Shown: positions 17,092 to 26,547 of the stretch, piece by piece
Position numbering within the stretch: the first letter of the stretch is position 1
How the letters are laid out: each line of letters begins with the position of its first letter
Origin: Lentilitoribacter sp. Alg239-R112
Lineage (GTDB): Bacteria; Pseudomonadota; Alphaproteobacteria; Rhizobiales; Rhizobiaceae
Length of the DNA stretch: 64,000 nucleotides
Assembly: GCF_900537175.1 (NCBI RefSeq)
Contig: NZ_LS999833.1
Location: 930,001-994,000, forward strand
Direction of reading: 5' to 3'
Made by a program: the position numbers and the translations under genes
Notes under the pieces: model-generated
The model's database searches: none
Seen by the model: the letters and a program-made list of their open reading frames with translations, nothing else
Told to the model about the DNA's origin: nothing

Positions 17092-17940
17092 ATGTTTCCT
17101 TCTCCAATTGAAAAATCATCCGCTAGAATGCAACTAGCCTACAAAACAATTCTTCCATTCTCGCTTCTTATTTGGCTTTTGCCAATTCTCGCGATCTTTA
17201 TGACGTCTATTCGTTCGTCAAAGGACATCAATACTGGTAACGTCTTTGGTGTTCCGAGTGAATTCAATTTCATTGAAAACTACACTCAAGTTCTGACGCA
17301 TCCAGATGCATTGAATTTCATGGTCAATACGTTCATTATTACTATACCAACTGTGGTTGTATCAGTGGCGCTTGCTTGCATTACCGGTTATGCGCTTGCA
17401 ACCTACAAATTCCGCTGGGCGCTGCCGCTATTTTTCATTTTTGTCGCGGGCAATTTTGTGCCATTTCAGATATTAATGCTGCCGGTTATTGACCTATCAA
17501 ACAGCTTAGAAATCTACAATACAGTGCCTGGTCTCGTACTTTTTCATGCTGCATTCCAGACAGGTTTCTGCACACTCTTCATGCGTAATTTCATGAAAGC
17601 CCTACCTTTTGACTTGATTGAATCTGCGCGCATTGAAGGCGTCGGTGAGTTCAAGATTTTCTGGTATGTGGTCGTGCCATTAGTAAAACCGGCTATTGCA
17701 GCCTTGGCCGTTTTGATCTTCACATTTATCTGGAATGACTTCTTCTGGGCAACTGTGATGATCCAAGACGAGGCCAGCTTGCCGATTACCGTGGGTGTTC
17801 GTTCGTTAAACGGCGAATTTGTGCAACAATGGCAATTAATTTCTGCAGCATCCTTATTGGCAGCTGCTCCTCCTGTGCTTATGTTCTTCCTGATGCAAAA
17901 GCACTTTATTGCTGGCCTTACATTAGGAGCCGTCAAATAA
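17092..17940 (+). CDS. ABC sugar permease, MalG type
   Basis: A 282-residue permease with six predicted membrane segments and the EAA loop ESARIEGVGEFKIFWYVVVPLVKP at about 180-203, which contacts the ATPase. It begins directly after the MalF-type gene. Its stop TAA shares its last A with the ATG of the alpha-galactosidase gene (TAATG), so transporter and hydrolases are translationally coupled. With the MalF partner it forms the membrane channel of the galactoside importer. Confidence 0.92.
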   Translation: MFPSPIEKSSARMQLAYKTILPFSLLIWLLPILAIFMTSIRSSKDINTGNVFGVPSEFNFIENYTQVLTHPDALNFMVNTFIITIPTVVVSVALACITGYALATYKFRWALPLFFIFVAGNFVPFQILMLPVIDLSNSLEIYNTVPGLVLFHAAFQTGFCTLFMRNFMKALPFDLIESARIEGVGEFKIFWYVVVPLVKPAIAALAVLIFTFIWNDFFWATVMIQDEASLPITVGVRSLNGEFVQQWQLISAASLLAAAPPVLMFFLMQKHFIAGLTLGAVK

Positions 17941-20039
17941 TGAAGACATGGCGTCTTAACACGCCACGTCAGAGCATAGTTTTTAAGCAGGGTGAGAAGC
18001 AGCAGCTTCCCTCTGTGTGCTACTGGGGTGCGCCTTTACCAGAAACTGAAGACCTAACCCAACTTGCATTATCCACGAATATGGATGTCGCAGGTGGTAT
18101 GCTGGATGCAGTGCCTGATATTACATTATCACCAAAAATCACGACAACATTTCAAGGCCAGTATGGCAATATCTTCAGGCGTCCTGATGGTGCCAGCTTG
18201 TGTCCCGACTTCACGCATACTGACGTAAATGTTTCGAAAGATAAGTTAGTATTTGTCTGCAAAGCGGCCAGTGATGACATATCAATTCGTTTTGAAATTA
18301 CTGCGCATCAAAGCTCTGACATACTGGAAATGCAGACCCGTGTAGATAGTAAGGAACCTATCTTTATCGATTGGTTATCCGCACCGGTTCTACCGGCTCC
18401 ACAGAATTCGACCAATACGATAGAAATCTCTGGCCGTTGGTGTCGCGAATTTCAAATGAAAGAGGTTCCCTGGGTATCTGGCGCAAGGCTACGCGAAACC
18501 CCGTCAGGTCGATCAGGGCATGAATCCTATCCAGGCGTTCTGATCCCCGAAACAGGCACCACAAATTCTAAAGGTGGGTGTTTTGGCTTGCATTACGGTT
18601 GGTCCGGCGGACACCGCATGATCACCGAAGAGCTGCAAGATGGGCGTCGGCAAATTCAATTTGGCCATTCTTCAGATGCTAATAATTGCCCAACAACACA
18701 CAAGAAAACAGCATCGCTATTTGCATGTTATTCTGGTGATGGACTAAACGGTATTGCACATAGTTTTCAAAAACATGCGCGAGAGGAAATCCTCCCATTT
18801 AAAGCCGCAACCCGCCCTCGCCTTGTACATTACAATTGTTGGGAAGCGGTCTATTTTGATCATAAGTTAGATGAATTGAAGGAAATAGCGGAACACGCTC
18901 AGACGCTTGGCGCGGAGCGATTTGTTCTTGATGATGGTTGGTTTGGTTCGCCTACAAAAGGACGCAACGATGATACATCGAGTCTAGGTGATTGGAATAT
19001 TGATCGAAGTAAATATCCAGATGGCCTTACTCCGCTTATCGATCACATCAATGATCTTGGGATGGAATTTGGCCTTTGGTTCGAGCCTGAGATGATTAAT
19101 CCTGACAGTGATCTTTACCGTGCACATCCAGACTGGATTTTGGGTGATCATAATCAATTACTCGGCAGGCAGCAGATGGTGCTCAATCTCGACAAGGCTG
19201 AGGTGAGTGATTACTTATTTGAGAAGGTAAGCGCAATATTAAGCTCTCATAAAATCACTTATGTGAAGTGGGATCACAATCGTGTTCTACCCTATACAAG
19301 CTCTAAGCAAACAGATGGGTTTTATGCTCTGTTAGCTCGTTTACGGCAAATACACCCGGATGTTGAGTTTGAATCTTGCGCATCTGGCGGTGGGCGAATA
19401 GATTTTGGTGTATTGCAACATTGCCAGCGCGTGTGGTTATCTGACAGCAATGATGCGCTTGAACGTTTCGAGATTCAAAATAATGCTGCAATGTGGCTTC
19501 CGAATGATGCGGTGGGTTCTCATGTCGGACCGCGCCTATGTCATACATCTGCACGCATTTTGCCGATGTCTTTCAGAGCATGGGTTGCTGCCAGTCGTCA
19601 TATGGGTTTTGAAATGGACCCGCGCGAACTCACCGACGATGAAACGCGCATCCTAAAGGATGTAACATCTTGGTATCGCGAGAACCGGGTCTGGATGCAT
19701 CAAGGTTTTACGCATCGTCTTGACACGAGTGATCAATCGCAGATCGCTGAAATATGTATATCAGAAAACGGTGATCGCTTCGTCGTATTTGTTGGGCAGA
19801 TGAGAACAACCGATGCTATTTTCGCGCGACCCACTGCACTTACTGGCCTTGATCCAAATGCTCGATACAAGCTATCTTTACGAAACCCGGAAGATGCTCA
19901 CCGTACGAGCCGTGGCCAAGTCGCTTTAAGAGATGGGCCGCTTGAATTATCAGGCCAAAGCCTGATGCATATGGGCATACGATTACCATTAGCTTTCCCC
20001 GCAACGATGTGGGTTGTTGAAGGACAGAAAATTTTATGA
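17940..20039 (+). CDS. Alpha-galactosidase, glycoside hydrolase family 36
   Basis: A 699-residue retaining hydrolase without a signal peptide, hence cytoplasmic. The nucleophile aspartate lies in YVKWDHNR and the acid/base aspartate in WLSDSND, after the conserved CASGGGRIDFG. An N-terminal beta-sandwich (about 1-310) precedes the TIM barrel, as in RafA/AgaA-like enzymes. The true start is the ATG overlapping the permease stop; a longer in-frame extension runs inside the permease gene. It removes non-reducing alpha-galactose (melibiose, raffinose, or the outer galactose of digalactosylglycerol). A 4-bp overlap links it to a GH42 beta-galactosidase. Confidence 0.95.
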   Translation: MKTWRLNTPRQSIVFKQGEKQQLPSVCYWGAPLPETEDLTQLALSTNMDVAGGMLDAVPDITLSPKITTTFQGQYGNIFRRPDGASLCPDFTHTDVNVSKDKLVFVCKAASDDISIRFEITAHQSSDILEMQTRVDSKEPIFIDWLSAPVLPAPQNSTNTIEISGRWCREFQMKEVPWVSGARLRETPSGRSGHESYPGVLIPETGTTNSKGGCFGLHYGWSGGHRMITEELQDGRRQIQFGHSSDANNCPTTHKKTASLFACYSGDGLNGIAHSFQKHAREEILPFKAATRPRLVHYNCWEAVYFDHKLDELKEIAEHAQTLGAERFVLDDGWFGSPTKGRNDDTSSLGDWNIDRSKYPDGLTPLIDHINDLGMEFGLWFEPEMINPDSDLYRAHPDWILGDHNQLLGRQQMVLNLDKAEVSDYLFEKVSAILSSHKITYVKWDHNRVLPYTSSKQTDGFYALLARLRQIHPDVEFESCASGGGRIDFGVLQHCQRVWLSDSNDALERFEIQNNAAMWLPNDAVGSHVGPRLCHTSARILPMSFRAWVAASRHMGFEMDPRELTDDETRILKDVTSWYRENRVWMHQGFTHRLDTSDQSQIAEICISENGDRFVVFVGQMRTTDAIFARPTALTGLDPNARYKLSLRNPEDAHRTSRGQVALRDGPLELSGQSLMHMGIRLPLAFPATMWVVEGQKIL

Positions 20040-21937
20040 AACCGACAATAGGCACCTGTTATTATCCTGAACATTGGGATGAAAAAATTTGGCGTGATGA
20101 TGCGGCACGTATGCGTGATGCAGGCATTGACTGGGTTCGCATTGGCGAGTTTGCATGGAGCCGGATCGAGCCAAAAGAAGGCCAATTAGATTGGGGTTGG
20201 CTAGATCGCGCAGTCAATATTCTGAGCGATGCAAACCTGAAAATCATCATGGGAACACCAACGGCGACACCGCCAAATTGGGTTATTGAAAAGTACCCCG
20301 ATATGATTGCCATGGATCAAAATGGTCAGCCGCGCAAATTTGGTTCACGTCGCCATTATTGCTTCTCTCATCAAGGTTATAAACAACAATGCGCAAATAT
20401 CGTAACTTTGATGGCGGAGCGTTATGGAAAACATCCTGCGGTGCAAGCTTGGCAGACCGATAATGAATATGGATGCCACGAAACAACGCTATCTTTCGGT
20501 CCATCTGCACGCGACGAATTTCGGAATTGGCTTGCACAAAAGTACCAATCACCTGAGGCTTTAAACCGGGCATGGGGTAATATTTTCTGGTCGATGGAAT
20601 ATGATGATTTTAATCAGATTGATGTTCCGAACCTTACAGTAACAGAACCAAACCCATCGCATGTTATGGATTTTCGCCGTTTTTCGTCAGATCAAGTTGT
20701 AGCATTCAATAAGTTGCAGGCTGATATTTTGCGTCGATATACTGATATGCCGCTTGTTCATAATTATATGGGAAAGGTCACCGGCTTTGATCATTTTGAT
20801 ATTGGCGCAGATTTAGATATTGCCAGTTGGGACAGCTATCCACTTGGTTTCCTTGAAATGATCATTAAGGCTAGTGAAGAACACAAAGCTGAATATTATC
20901 AGCAAGGTGACCCTGATTTCCAGGCTTTTCATCATGACCTGTACCGCAATGTGGGAAATGGCCGCTTATGGGTCATGGAACAACAGCCTGGGCCGGTGAA
21001 CTGGGCGCATTTTAATCCAGCACCCCTTAATGGTATGGTTCGCTTATGGAGTTTGGAAGCTATTGCCCATGGTGCCGAATCCGTTAATTATTTTCGATGG
21101 CGGCAAGCGCCATTTGCCCAAGAGCAAATGCATGCAGGCCTTTTGCGACCCGACCATAAGGACGCGCAAGGCCTTGTAGAAGCTAAACAAGTCAAGGATG
21201 ATATCGAAGCGTTTGGTGATGTTACTCAGATACAAGCACCCGTTGCATTGATCTTTGACTACCCATCCCAATGGGCAAGTGAGGTTCAACCGCAAGGCGC
21301 GAGTTTTGATTACTTCCAACTGCTGTTTAATTGCTATAAAAGTCTGCGCGCTATGGGCGTAGATGTAGATATCATCAGCGGGAATGGACCCAAATTAGAG
21401 GGCTATAAACTCGTCCTACTCCCAGGATTATTCACTCTTGATGATGATTTGAAGCACTCATTAAATACATTTGATGGCTTGGTTCTCGCAGGCCCTCGTT
21501 TCAATTCGAAAACCAAAGATTTTCAAATTCCGCAAAACCTTGCACCTGATCTAGATCAGTTGGATATAACTGTTTCGCGCGTCGAAACACTGCGTTCGAA
21601 TGTCGACCGCAAACTCAAAAACGGCGGCAAAGCCATAAATTGGGTGGAAGAAATTGAGACCAGCGAAGATGTCATCGAGAAAACAGCAGATGGCGCTCCC
21701 ATCTTAATTCGTAAAAATAACTTGTTATACCTTGCGGCTTGGCTTGATGACGAAGCACTTAAACTAACCTTTAAAAGAATTCTTTCTGAACTGGATATTG
21801 AGACACTCGAACTACCAACTGGGGTTCGCCTAAAGCGCACGCGCGACCATACTTTTTTCTTTAATTACTCGAAAAATGAACAGGTCCTTGATGATATCGT
21901 GTTGTCGGCAGCGGGCGCTACGTGGATCGAACACTAG
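20036..21937 (+). CDS. Beta-galactosidase, glycoside hydrolase family 42
   Basis: A 633-residue GH42 enzyme. The acid/base glutamate is in QTDNEYGCH and the nucleophile glutamate in WVMEQQPGPVNW. The TIM barrel (about 1-380) is followed by a GATase-like trimerisation domain and a small C-terminal beta domain. There is no signal peptide and no obvious metal-cysteine cluster. It overlaps the alpha-galactosidase by 4 bp (ATGA), implying sequential action on one substrate that carries both linkages. Its stop overlaps the convergent uracil-DNA-glycosylase gene by 4 bp. Confidence 0.95.
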   Translation: MKPTIGTCYYPEHWDEKIWRDDAARMRDAGIDWVRIGEFAWSRIEPKEGQLDWGWLDRAVNILSDANLKIIMGTPTATPPNWVIEKYPDMIAMDQNGQPRKFGSRRHYCFSHQGYKQQCANIVTLMAERYGKHPAVQAWQTDNEYGCHETTLSFGPSARDEFRNWLAQKYQSPEALNRAWGNIFWSMEYDDFNQIDVPNLTVTEPNPSHVMDFRRFSSDQVVAFNKLQADILRRYTDMPLVHNYMGKVTGFDHFDIGADLDIASWDSYPLGFLEMIIKASEEHKAEYYQQGDPDFQAFHHDLYRNVGNGRLWVMEQQPGPVNWAHFNPAPLNGMVRLWSLEAIAHGAESVNYFRWRQAPFAQEQMHAGLLRPDHKDAQGLVEAKQVKDDIEAFGDVTQIQAPVALIFDYPSQWASEVQPQGASFDYFQLLFNCYKSLRAMGVDVDIISGNGPKLEGYKLVLLPGLFTLDDDLKHSLNTFDGLVLAGPRFNSKTKDFQIPQNLAPDLDQLDITVSRVETLRSNVDRKLKNGGKAINWVEEIETSEDVIEKTADGAPILIRKNNLLYLAAWLDDEALKLTFKRILSELDIETLELPTGVRLKRTRDHTFFFNYSKNEQVLDDIVLSAAGATWIEH

Positions 21938-22521
21938 AGAAGTTCGTCTACGCGCGCTTTCAACGCAGGCAAAATCTCGATCTCAAACCATGGATTTGTC
22001 TTTAACCAACGGTTGTTTCGCGGACTAGGGTGCGGCAAAGGCAACATGTTTGGCATATAATTCTGCCACATAGACACACGTTTTGTAAGCGTCATTTTTT
22101 GACCATCATTAATATGCCAATCAAGCGCGTATTGACCTATGACCAATGTAAGTTCGACATTCTTCAGTTCTGCAAGCAGCTTTTCACGCCATGTTTCAGC
22201 GCATTCAGACCTCGGTGGAAGATCTCCGCCCTTACCTGTCCCTGGGAAACAAAACCCCATTGGAACGATTGCCATTTTCTTCGCATCATAAAAAGTCTGA
22301 CGTGAGATACCTAACCAGTCACGCAAACGATTACCCGATGGGTCGTCAAATGGGATACCTTTGTTATGTGTGATACGTCCAGGTGCCTGCCCGACTATTA
22401 AAATTTTAGCGTCTCCACTCATTTGTAAAATCGGTCTTGGGCCGAGCGGTAACCCCTCGCATACTTGGCAAGAGCGCACATCTTTAAGTAAGCGGTCGAT
22501 ACTTTTATTTACATTGTTCAA
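21934..22521 (-). CDS. Uracil-DNA glycosylase family protein
   Basis: A 195-residue protein of the UDG superfamily. Motif 1 is GQAPGRITHNKGIPFDDPSG (about 45-64) and the C-terminal motif is HPSPRN (about 163-168). An N-terminal CxxC (CQVC) could belong to an iron-sulfur site, but the further cysteines of family 4 enzymes are not evident. The TTG start at 22521 is supported by GAAGG seven bases upstream. Members remove uracil from DNA, but the function of this subgroup is not well established. Unrelated to the flanking sugar genes. Confidence 0.8.
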   Translation of the reverse strand: MNNVNKSIDRLLKDVRSCQVCEGLPLGPRPILQMSGDAKILIVGQAPGRITHNKGIPFDDPSGNRLRDWLGISRQTFYDAKKMAIVPMGFCFPGTGKGGDLPPRSECAETWREKLLAELKNVELTLVIGQYALDWHINDGQKMTLTKRVSMWQNYMPNMLPLPHPSPRNNRWLKTNPWFEIEILPALKARVDELL

Positions 22522-22640
22522 AACAAACCTTCATAAGATCAAACATAACACTTGGAAAAGAGATATATCAAAAGTAAGATCGCCACAAAGTACAAAGTGT
22601 AATGCGGATATACACATTTTCGCGAGAATGAGATGATGAT

Positions 22641-23636
22641 ATGACACAACAAAGCATAGATGCCTTGCTAAAGCAGAATTCAGGGGTCATTGACCGCAAT
22701 GCGGGTATGGATCTTGACCTTGATTGGGTTGAAGCAGTGCAGGCCAATACATCAGCTATTGAGCGCAGGGCCGCTACCATCCCTGCACGCCGTAGCATTA
22801 AAAAACAATGGCAAGCTGCATGGATGATCAAGGCCGTGGAATGTATGGACCTCACAACATTGTCGGGCGATGATACGCCAAATCGTGTGCGCCGCCTATG
22901 CGCGAAGGCCAAACAACCCATTCGCGCCGATCTGATCAAAGCGCTTGGCTTGGAAAACCGTAACATTACTACGGGCGCTGTCTGCGTTTATCATGAAATG
23001 ATAGAAACAGCCGTTCACGCGCTCGAAGGAACAGGCATTCCAGTGGCTGCCGTTTCGACAGGTTTCCCTGCCGGGTTGACACCGCACGTGCTCAAACTCA
23101 AAGAAATTGAAATGTCTGTTGAAGCTGGCGCCAGCGAGATAGACATCGTGATCTCTCGTCGCCATGTGCTTGAAGGTAACTGGCACGCACTCTATCAGGA
23201 AATGCGAGAATTTCGCGAAGCCTGCGGCGAAGCACATGTTAAGGCAATTTTAGCAACTGGTGAACTTGGCACATTGCGAAATGTTGCCCGTGCGTCGCTT
23301 GTTTGCATGATGGCGGGTGCTGATTTTATTAAAACGTCGACAGGCAAAGAAAGCGTCAATGCAACGCTACCTGTTAGCCTCGTCATGGTTCGTGCCATCC
23401 GCGAGTACGGTGCACGAACGGGCTATGCGGTTGGCTATAAACCAGCTGGCGGGATTTCAAAAGCCAAAGACTCATTGGTTTATCTCACCCTAATGAAGGA
23501 AGAGTTGGGTCGCAATTGGCTGGAACCAGAACTGTTCCGCTTTGGCGCATCTTCACTTCTTGGCGATATTGAACGCCAGCTTGAACATTATATTACTGGT
23601 CGGTATTCGGCTTCCTTCCGTCACCCAATTGGTTAA
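22641..23636 (+). CDS. deoC: Deoxyribose-phosphate aldolase
   Basis: A 331-residue class I aldolase. The Schiff-base lysine lies in DFIKTSTGKES and the second active-site lysine in GYKPAGGI. It is about 70-80 residues longer at the N-terminus than E. coli DeoC, resembling the long, eukaryote-like form. It cleaves 2-deoxyribose 5-phosphate to acetaldehyde and glyceraldehyde 3-phosphate. The aldehyde dehydrogenase gene 28 bp downstream is well suited to oxidise the acetaldehyde. This pair would complete nucleoside sugar degradation, and a nucleoside-type importer lies at 51-57 kb. Confidence 0.93.
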   Translation: MTQQSIDALLKQNSGVIDRNAGMDLDLDWVEAVQANTSAIERRAATIPARRSIKKQWQAAWMIKAVECMDLTTLSGDDTPNRVRRLCAKAKQPIRADLIKALGLENRNITTGAVCVYHEMIETAVHALEGTGIPVAAVSTGFPAGLTPHVLKLKEIEMSVEAGASEIDIVISRRHVLEGNWHALYQEMREFREACGEAHVKAILATGELGTLRNVARASLVCMMAGADFIKTSTGKESVNATLPVSLVMVRAIREYGARTGYAVGYKPAGGISKAKDSLVYLTLMKEELGRNWLEPELFRFGASSLLGDIERQLEHYITGRYSASFRHPIG

Positions 23637-23664
23637 TAAGAGCGACTAGCTTTAGGATAAATAG

Positions 23665-26037
23665 ATGACAATCAACGAGATTTTGGACACGATGGACTAT
23701 GGCAAGGCGCCAGAAGATTCAGCCCCAGCATTAAAATGGCTTGAGGAGCAAGAATGGACAATTCGTTCATTCATTGATGGCGAATTTCTGTCAGTTGCCG
23801 AAGATGGTTTTTTTAATACCGTTAATCCGGGTACAGGGGAAGTGCTCGCGCGCGTTCAACCTGCCTCGAAGAACGACATCGACAAAGCAGTAAAAGCTGC
23901 ACGCAAAGCACAAAAATCCTGGGCTGCATTACGCGGCCATGAGCGCGCGAAATACCTTTATGCCATCGCCCGCCTTGTACAAAAACATTCACGCCTTCTG
24001 GCTGTGCTAGAGACACTGGATAATGGTAAGCCGATACGAGAAAGTCGTGATATTGATGTACCGTTAGTCGCACGTCATTTCTATCACCACGCGGGCTGGG
24101 CACAGCTCATGGAACGAGAACTTCCCGACATGGAATCTGTTGGCGTGGTCGGTCAGGTTATCCCATGGAACTTCCCGCTTCTCATGTTGGCATGGAAGAT
24201 TGCCCCTGCACTTGCAATGGGCAATACCGTTGTCCTTAAACCCGCTGAATTAACACCTGTGACCGCAATGCTATTTTCCCAAATATGCGCCGAGGCAGGA
24301 CTGCCAAAAGGTGTAGTTAATATCGTCATGGGCGATGGTGCCATCGGTGCAGCGCTCACCGAACATAAAGACGTTGATAAAGTTGCCTTCACCGGTTCAA
24401 CTGATGTTGGTCGCATCATCCGTTCGCGTATTGCAGGATCTGGCAAAAAACTGACGCTCGAACTGGGCGGAAAATCTCCTTTTATTATATTTGATGACGC
24501 AGATATCGATAGCGCTGTTGAGGGTATTGTTGATGCTATCTGGTTTAATCAAGGCCAGGTTTGCTGTGCAGGCTCACGCCTTTTGGTACACGAACCTGTT
24601 GCCCAAAAACTCTATGACAAGTTGCGTTACCGCATTGAAAACTTGCGCGTTGGCGATCCATTGGATAAGTCGACGGACATCGGCGCCATTATTGATGAAA
24701 ATCAGCTCAAGCAAATCACGACACTTGTTCAATATGGAATTGATGACGGAGCGGAGCCCATCCGCCCGTCTGGAGAACTACCAAAAGAAGGGTTTTTCTT
24801 CCCACCAACATTGCTAACCAATGTCGACACGGCTTCCAAATTAGCACAGGACGAAATCTTCGGACCCGTTCTTGTTTCCATGACATTTAGAACCCCAGCG
24901 GAGGCTGTCCAACTTGCAAATAATACGCGCTATGGATTAGCCGCGAGTGTTTGGACCGAAAACATTAATCTTGCCATGGATATGGCGCCAAAAATTAAGG
25001 CAGGCGTTGTTTGGGTTAACTGTACAAACCAACTTGACGCTGCCGCTGGATTTGGCGGCATGCGCGAAAGTGGATTTGGACGCGAAGGAGGCAAGGAAGG
25101 TCTGTACGAATATGTAAAACCCACCTACCTCAAGTCGCTTCAGCTCATAAAAGCTTTAGATATGAAAGAGAAAACTGGTGTCGTAGAGGCATCGGTTGAT
25201 CGAACAGCAAAGCTCTATATAGGCGGCAAGCAATCCCGACCGGATAGCGCTTATGCTCGCGAGGTATTAGACACCAAGGGCAAACTTATCGGCCATGTTG
25301 GTGAGGGTAATAGAAAAGATATTCGAAATGCCGTTGAGGCCGCAAACAAGGCGGCAAACTGGGCGAAAACAACGGGGCATCTTCGCGCGCAAATCCTTTA
25401 TTATATCGGCGAAAACCTCTCTGCACGCGCATCAGAATTTGAAGAACGCATTCGCTCAATGACCGGTGTAACTGCCAAAACTGCTACGCAAGAGGTTGCG
25501 ACATCCATTGATCGCCTCTTTACCTATGCGGCATGGGCCGACAAATATGACGGGAACGTGCACTCTGTCCCCATTCGTGGTGTCGCGCTTGCTATGCGTG
25601 AAGCTGTTGGAAACTTAGGTCTATTATGTCCCGATGAGAATCCGCTTCTGGCCTTCACATCAATGATTGCGCCAGCAATTGCTATGGGTAACCGAGTAAT
25701 CATTGTGCCCTCATCTATATCTCCGCTTGCTGCGACAGATTTATATCAAGTCTTCGATACATCAGATTTGCCAGCAGGTGTTGTGAATATCGTCACAGGC
25801 GATCGGAATGTACTTGCAAAAACACTTGCAGAGCACGCCGATATTGATGGCCTTTGGTATCATGGCGACAAAAATGGGTGCAAACTTGTGGAAGATGCCG
25901 CAGCTCACAATATGAAGCGAACTTGGGTCAATAATGGTCTTGCAATCGACTGGCTCGATGAGGCGCAAGGTGCCTCGGAAGAGTTTTTACGTCATTCGAC
26001 TGAGATCAAAAACGTCTGGGTTCCTTACGGCGAATAA
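23665..26037 (+). CDS. Tandem-domain aldehyde dehydrogenase, second domain degenerate
   Basis: A 790-residue protein with two ALDH modules. Module 1 (about 1-490) is complete: LELGGKSPF carries the general-base glutamate and NQGQVCCAGSR the nucleophile cysteine, with the PWNFP cofactor segment. Module 2 (about 510-790) keeps the fold (GVVNIVTGD, DGLWYHGD) but where the catalytic cysteine loop and glutamate should be I see GLLCPDENPLL and no canonical motif, so it is probably structural. The gene follows deoC and probably oxidises acetaldehyde, or a deoxysugar aldehyde, to the acid. Confidence 0.88.
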   Translation: MTINEILDTMDYGKAPEDSAPALKWLEEQEWTIRSFIDGEFLSVAEDGFFNTVNPGTGEVLARVQPASKNDIDKAVKAARKAQKSWAALRGHERAKYLYAIARLVQKHSRLLAVLETLDNGKPIRESRDIDVPLVARHFYHHAGWAQLMERELPDMESVGVVGQVIPWNFPLLMLAWKIAPALAMGNTVVLKPAELTPVTAMLFSQICAEAGLPKGVVNIVMGDGAIGAALTEHKDVDKVAFTGSTDVGRIIRSRIAGSGKKLTLELGGKSPFIIFDDADIDSAVEGIVDAIWFNQGQVCCAGSRLLVHEPVAQKLYDKLRYRIENLRVGDPLDKSTDIGAIIDENQLKQITTLVQYGIDDGAEPIRPSGELPKEGFFFPPTLLTNVDTASKLAQDEIFGPVLVSMTFRTPAEAVQLANNTRYGLAASVWTENINLAMDMAPKIKAGVVWVNCTNQLDAAAGFGGMRESGFGREGGKEGLYEYVKPTYLKSLQLIKALDMKEKTGVVEASVDRTAKLYIGGKQSRPDSAYAREVLDTKGKLIGHVGEGNRKDIRNAVEAANKAANWAKTTGHLRAQILYYIGENLSARASEFEERIRSMTGVTAKTATQEVATSIDRLFTYAAWADKYDGNVHSVPIRGVALAMREAVGNLGLLCPDENPLLAFTSMIAPAIAMGNRVIIVPSSISPLAATDLYQVFDTSDLPAGVVNIVTGDRNVLAKTLAEHADIDGLWYHGDKNGCKLVEDAAAHNMKRTWVNNGLAIDWLDEAQGASEEFLRHSTEIKNVWVPYGE

Positions 26038-26055
26038 TTCTCTGGTTTATGGGAA

Positions 26056-26451
26056 TTATGGCATGATCGCCGCAAGGGTCTGCTTATCAAGGACCGTTAG
26101 AAACGCCGATCTTGCCTCATGCATCAAACCTTTGAGTTTACATTGAGGCAAGAATAGGCATGTTTGCTTTCCAGCTTGCATACATTCCACCATCGCAAAG
26201 TCCTGCTCAATGACACGCACAACTTCGCCAACATGAATGTCTTCCGGTGGCAGGGCAAGACTGATGCCACCATGTCGCCCACGGTGGGAAAGCAAAATCT
26301 CTACTTTGACCAATTTGGCAACAATTTTCATAGTATGAGACTTTGCCAAGTTCAGCTTTTCTGCGATGACTTCAACTGTCAGCGGTTGCTTCTCTCTTGC
26401 CAGCAACATCAAAATTCGTAGAGCAAAGTCACTTGCTTGGTTTAATCGCAT
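26056..26451 (-). CDS. Rrf2-family iron-sulfur transcriptional regulator (NsrR/RirA type)
   Basis: A 131-residue Rrf2 protein: winged helix (about 1-65, LNLAKSHTMKIVAKLVKVEIL, then HRGRHGGISLA wing) and three cluster cysteines C90, C98, C104. The CX7CX5C spacing matches my recollection of rhizobial RirA more than E. coli NsrR (CX4CX5C), but alphaproteobacterial NsrR proteins vary. It diverges from a truncated haemoglobin gene, the classic neighbour of nitric-oxide-responsive NsrR. A 12-bp inverted repeat flanks both starts. I favour NO (or iron/NO) sensing controlling the haemoglobin. Confidence 0.85.
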   Translation of the reverse strand: MRLNQASDFALRILMLLAREKQPLTVEVIAEKLNLAKSHTMKIVAKLVKVEILLSHRGRHGGISLALPPEDIHVGEVVRVIEQDFAMVECMQAGKQTCLFLPQCKLKGLMHEARSAFLTVLDKQTLAAIMP

Positions 26452-26462
26452 AAGAGCACCAT

Positions 26463-26538
26463 TTAATCATTCATTTTATATGTTGCTTTTAACATTAAGT
26501 TACATTAGTTTAAAGATGCAAATTATATGAATGATTAA
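26463..26538. promoter_or_regulatory. Widely spaced 12-bp inverted repeat between rrf2 and haemoglobin genes
   Basis: TTAATCATTCAT (26463-26474) and ATGAATGATTAA (26527-26538) are perfect reverse complements, each about a dozen bases or fewer from one of the two divergent genes. Between them lies AAGATGCAAATT (26513-26524), whose first half resembles the AAGATGC half-site of NsrR operators. Together these are likely regulator sites for both directions. Confidence 0.5.
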
Positions 26539-26547
26539 TTGAGCAAA

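Noticed and set aside
17829..17940. Longer alpha-galactosidase start inside the permease gene
   Set aside because: The extension is a shadow of the permease frame; the TAATG junction at 17938-17942 gives a normal family N-terminus.
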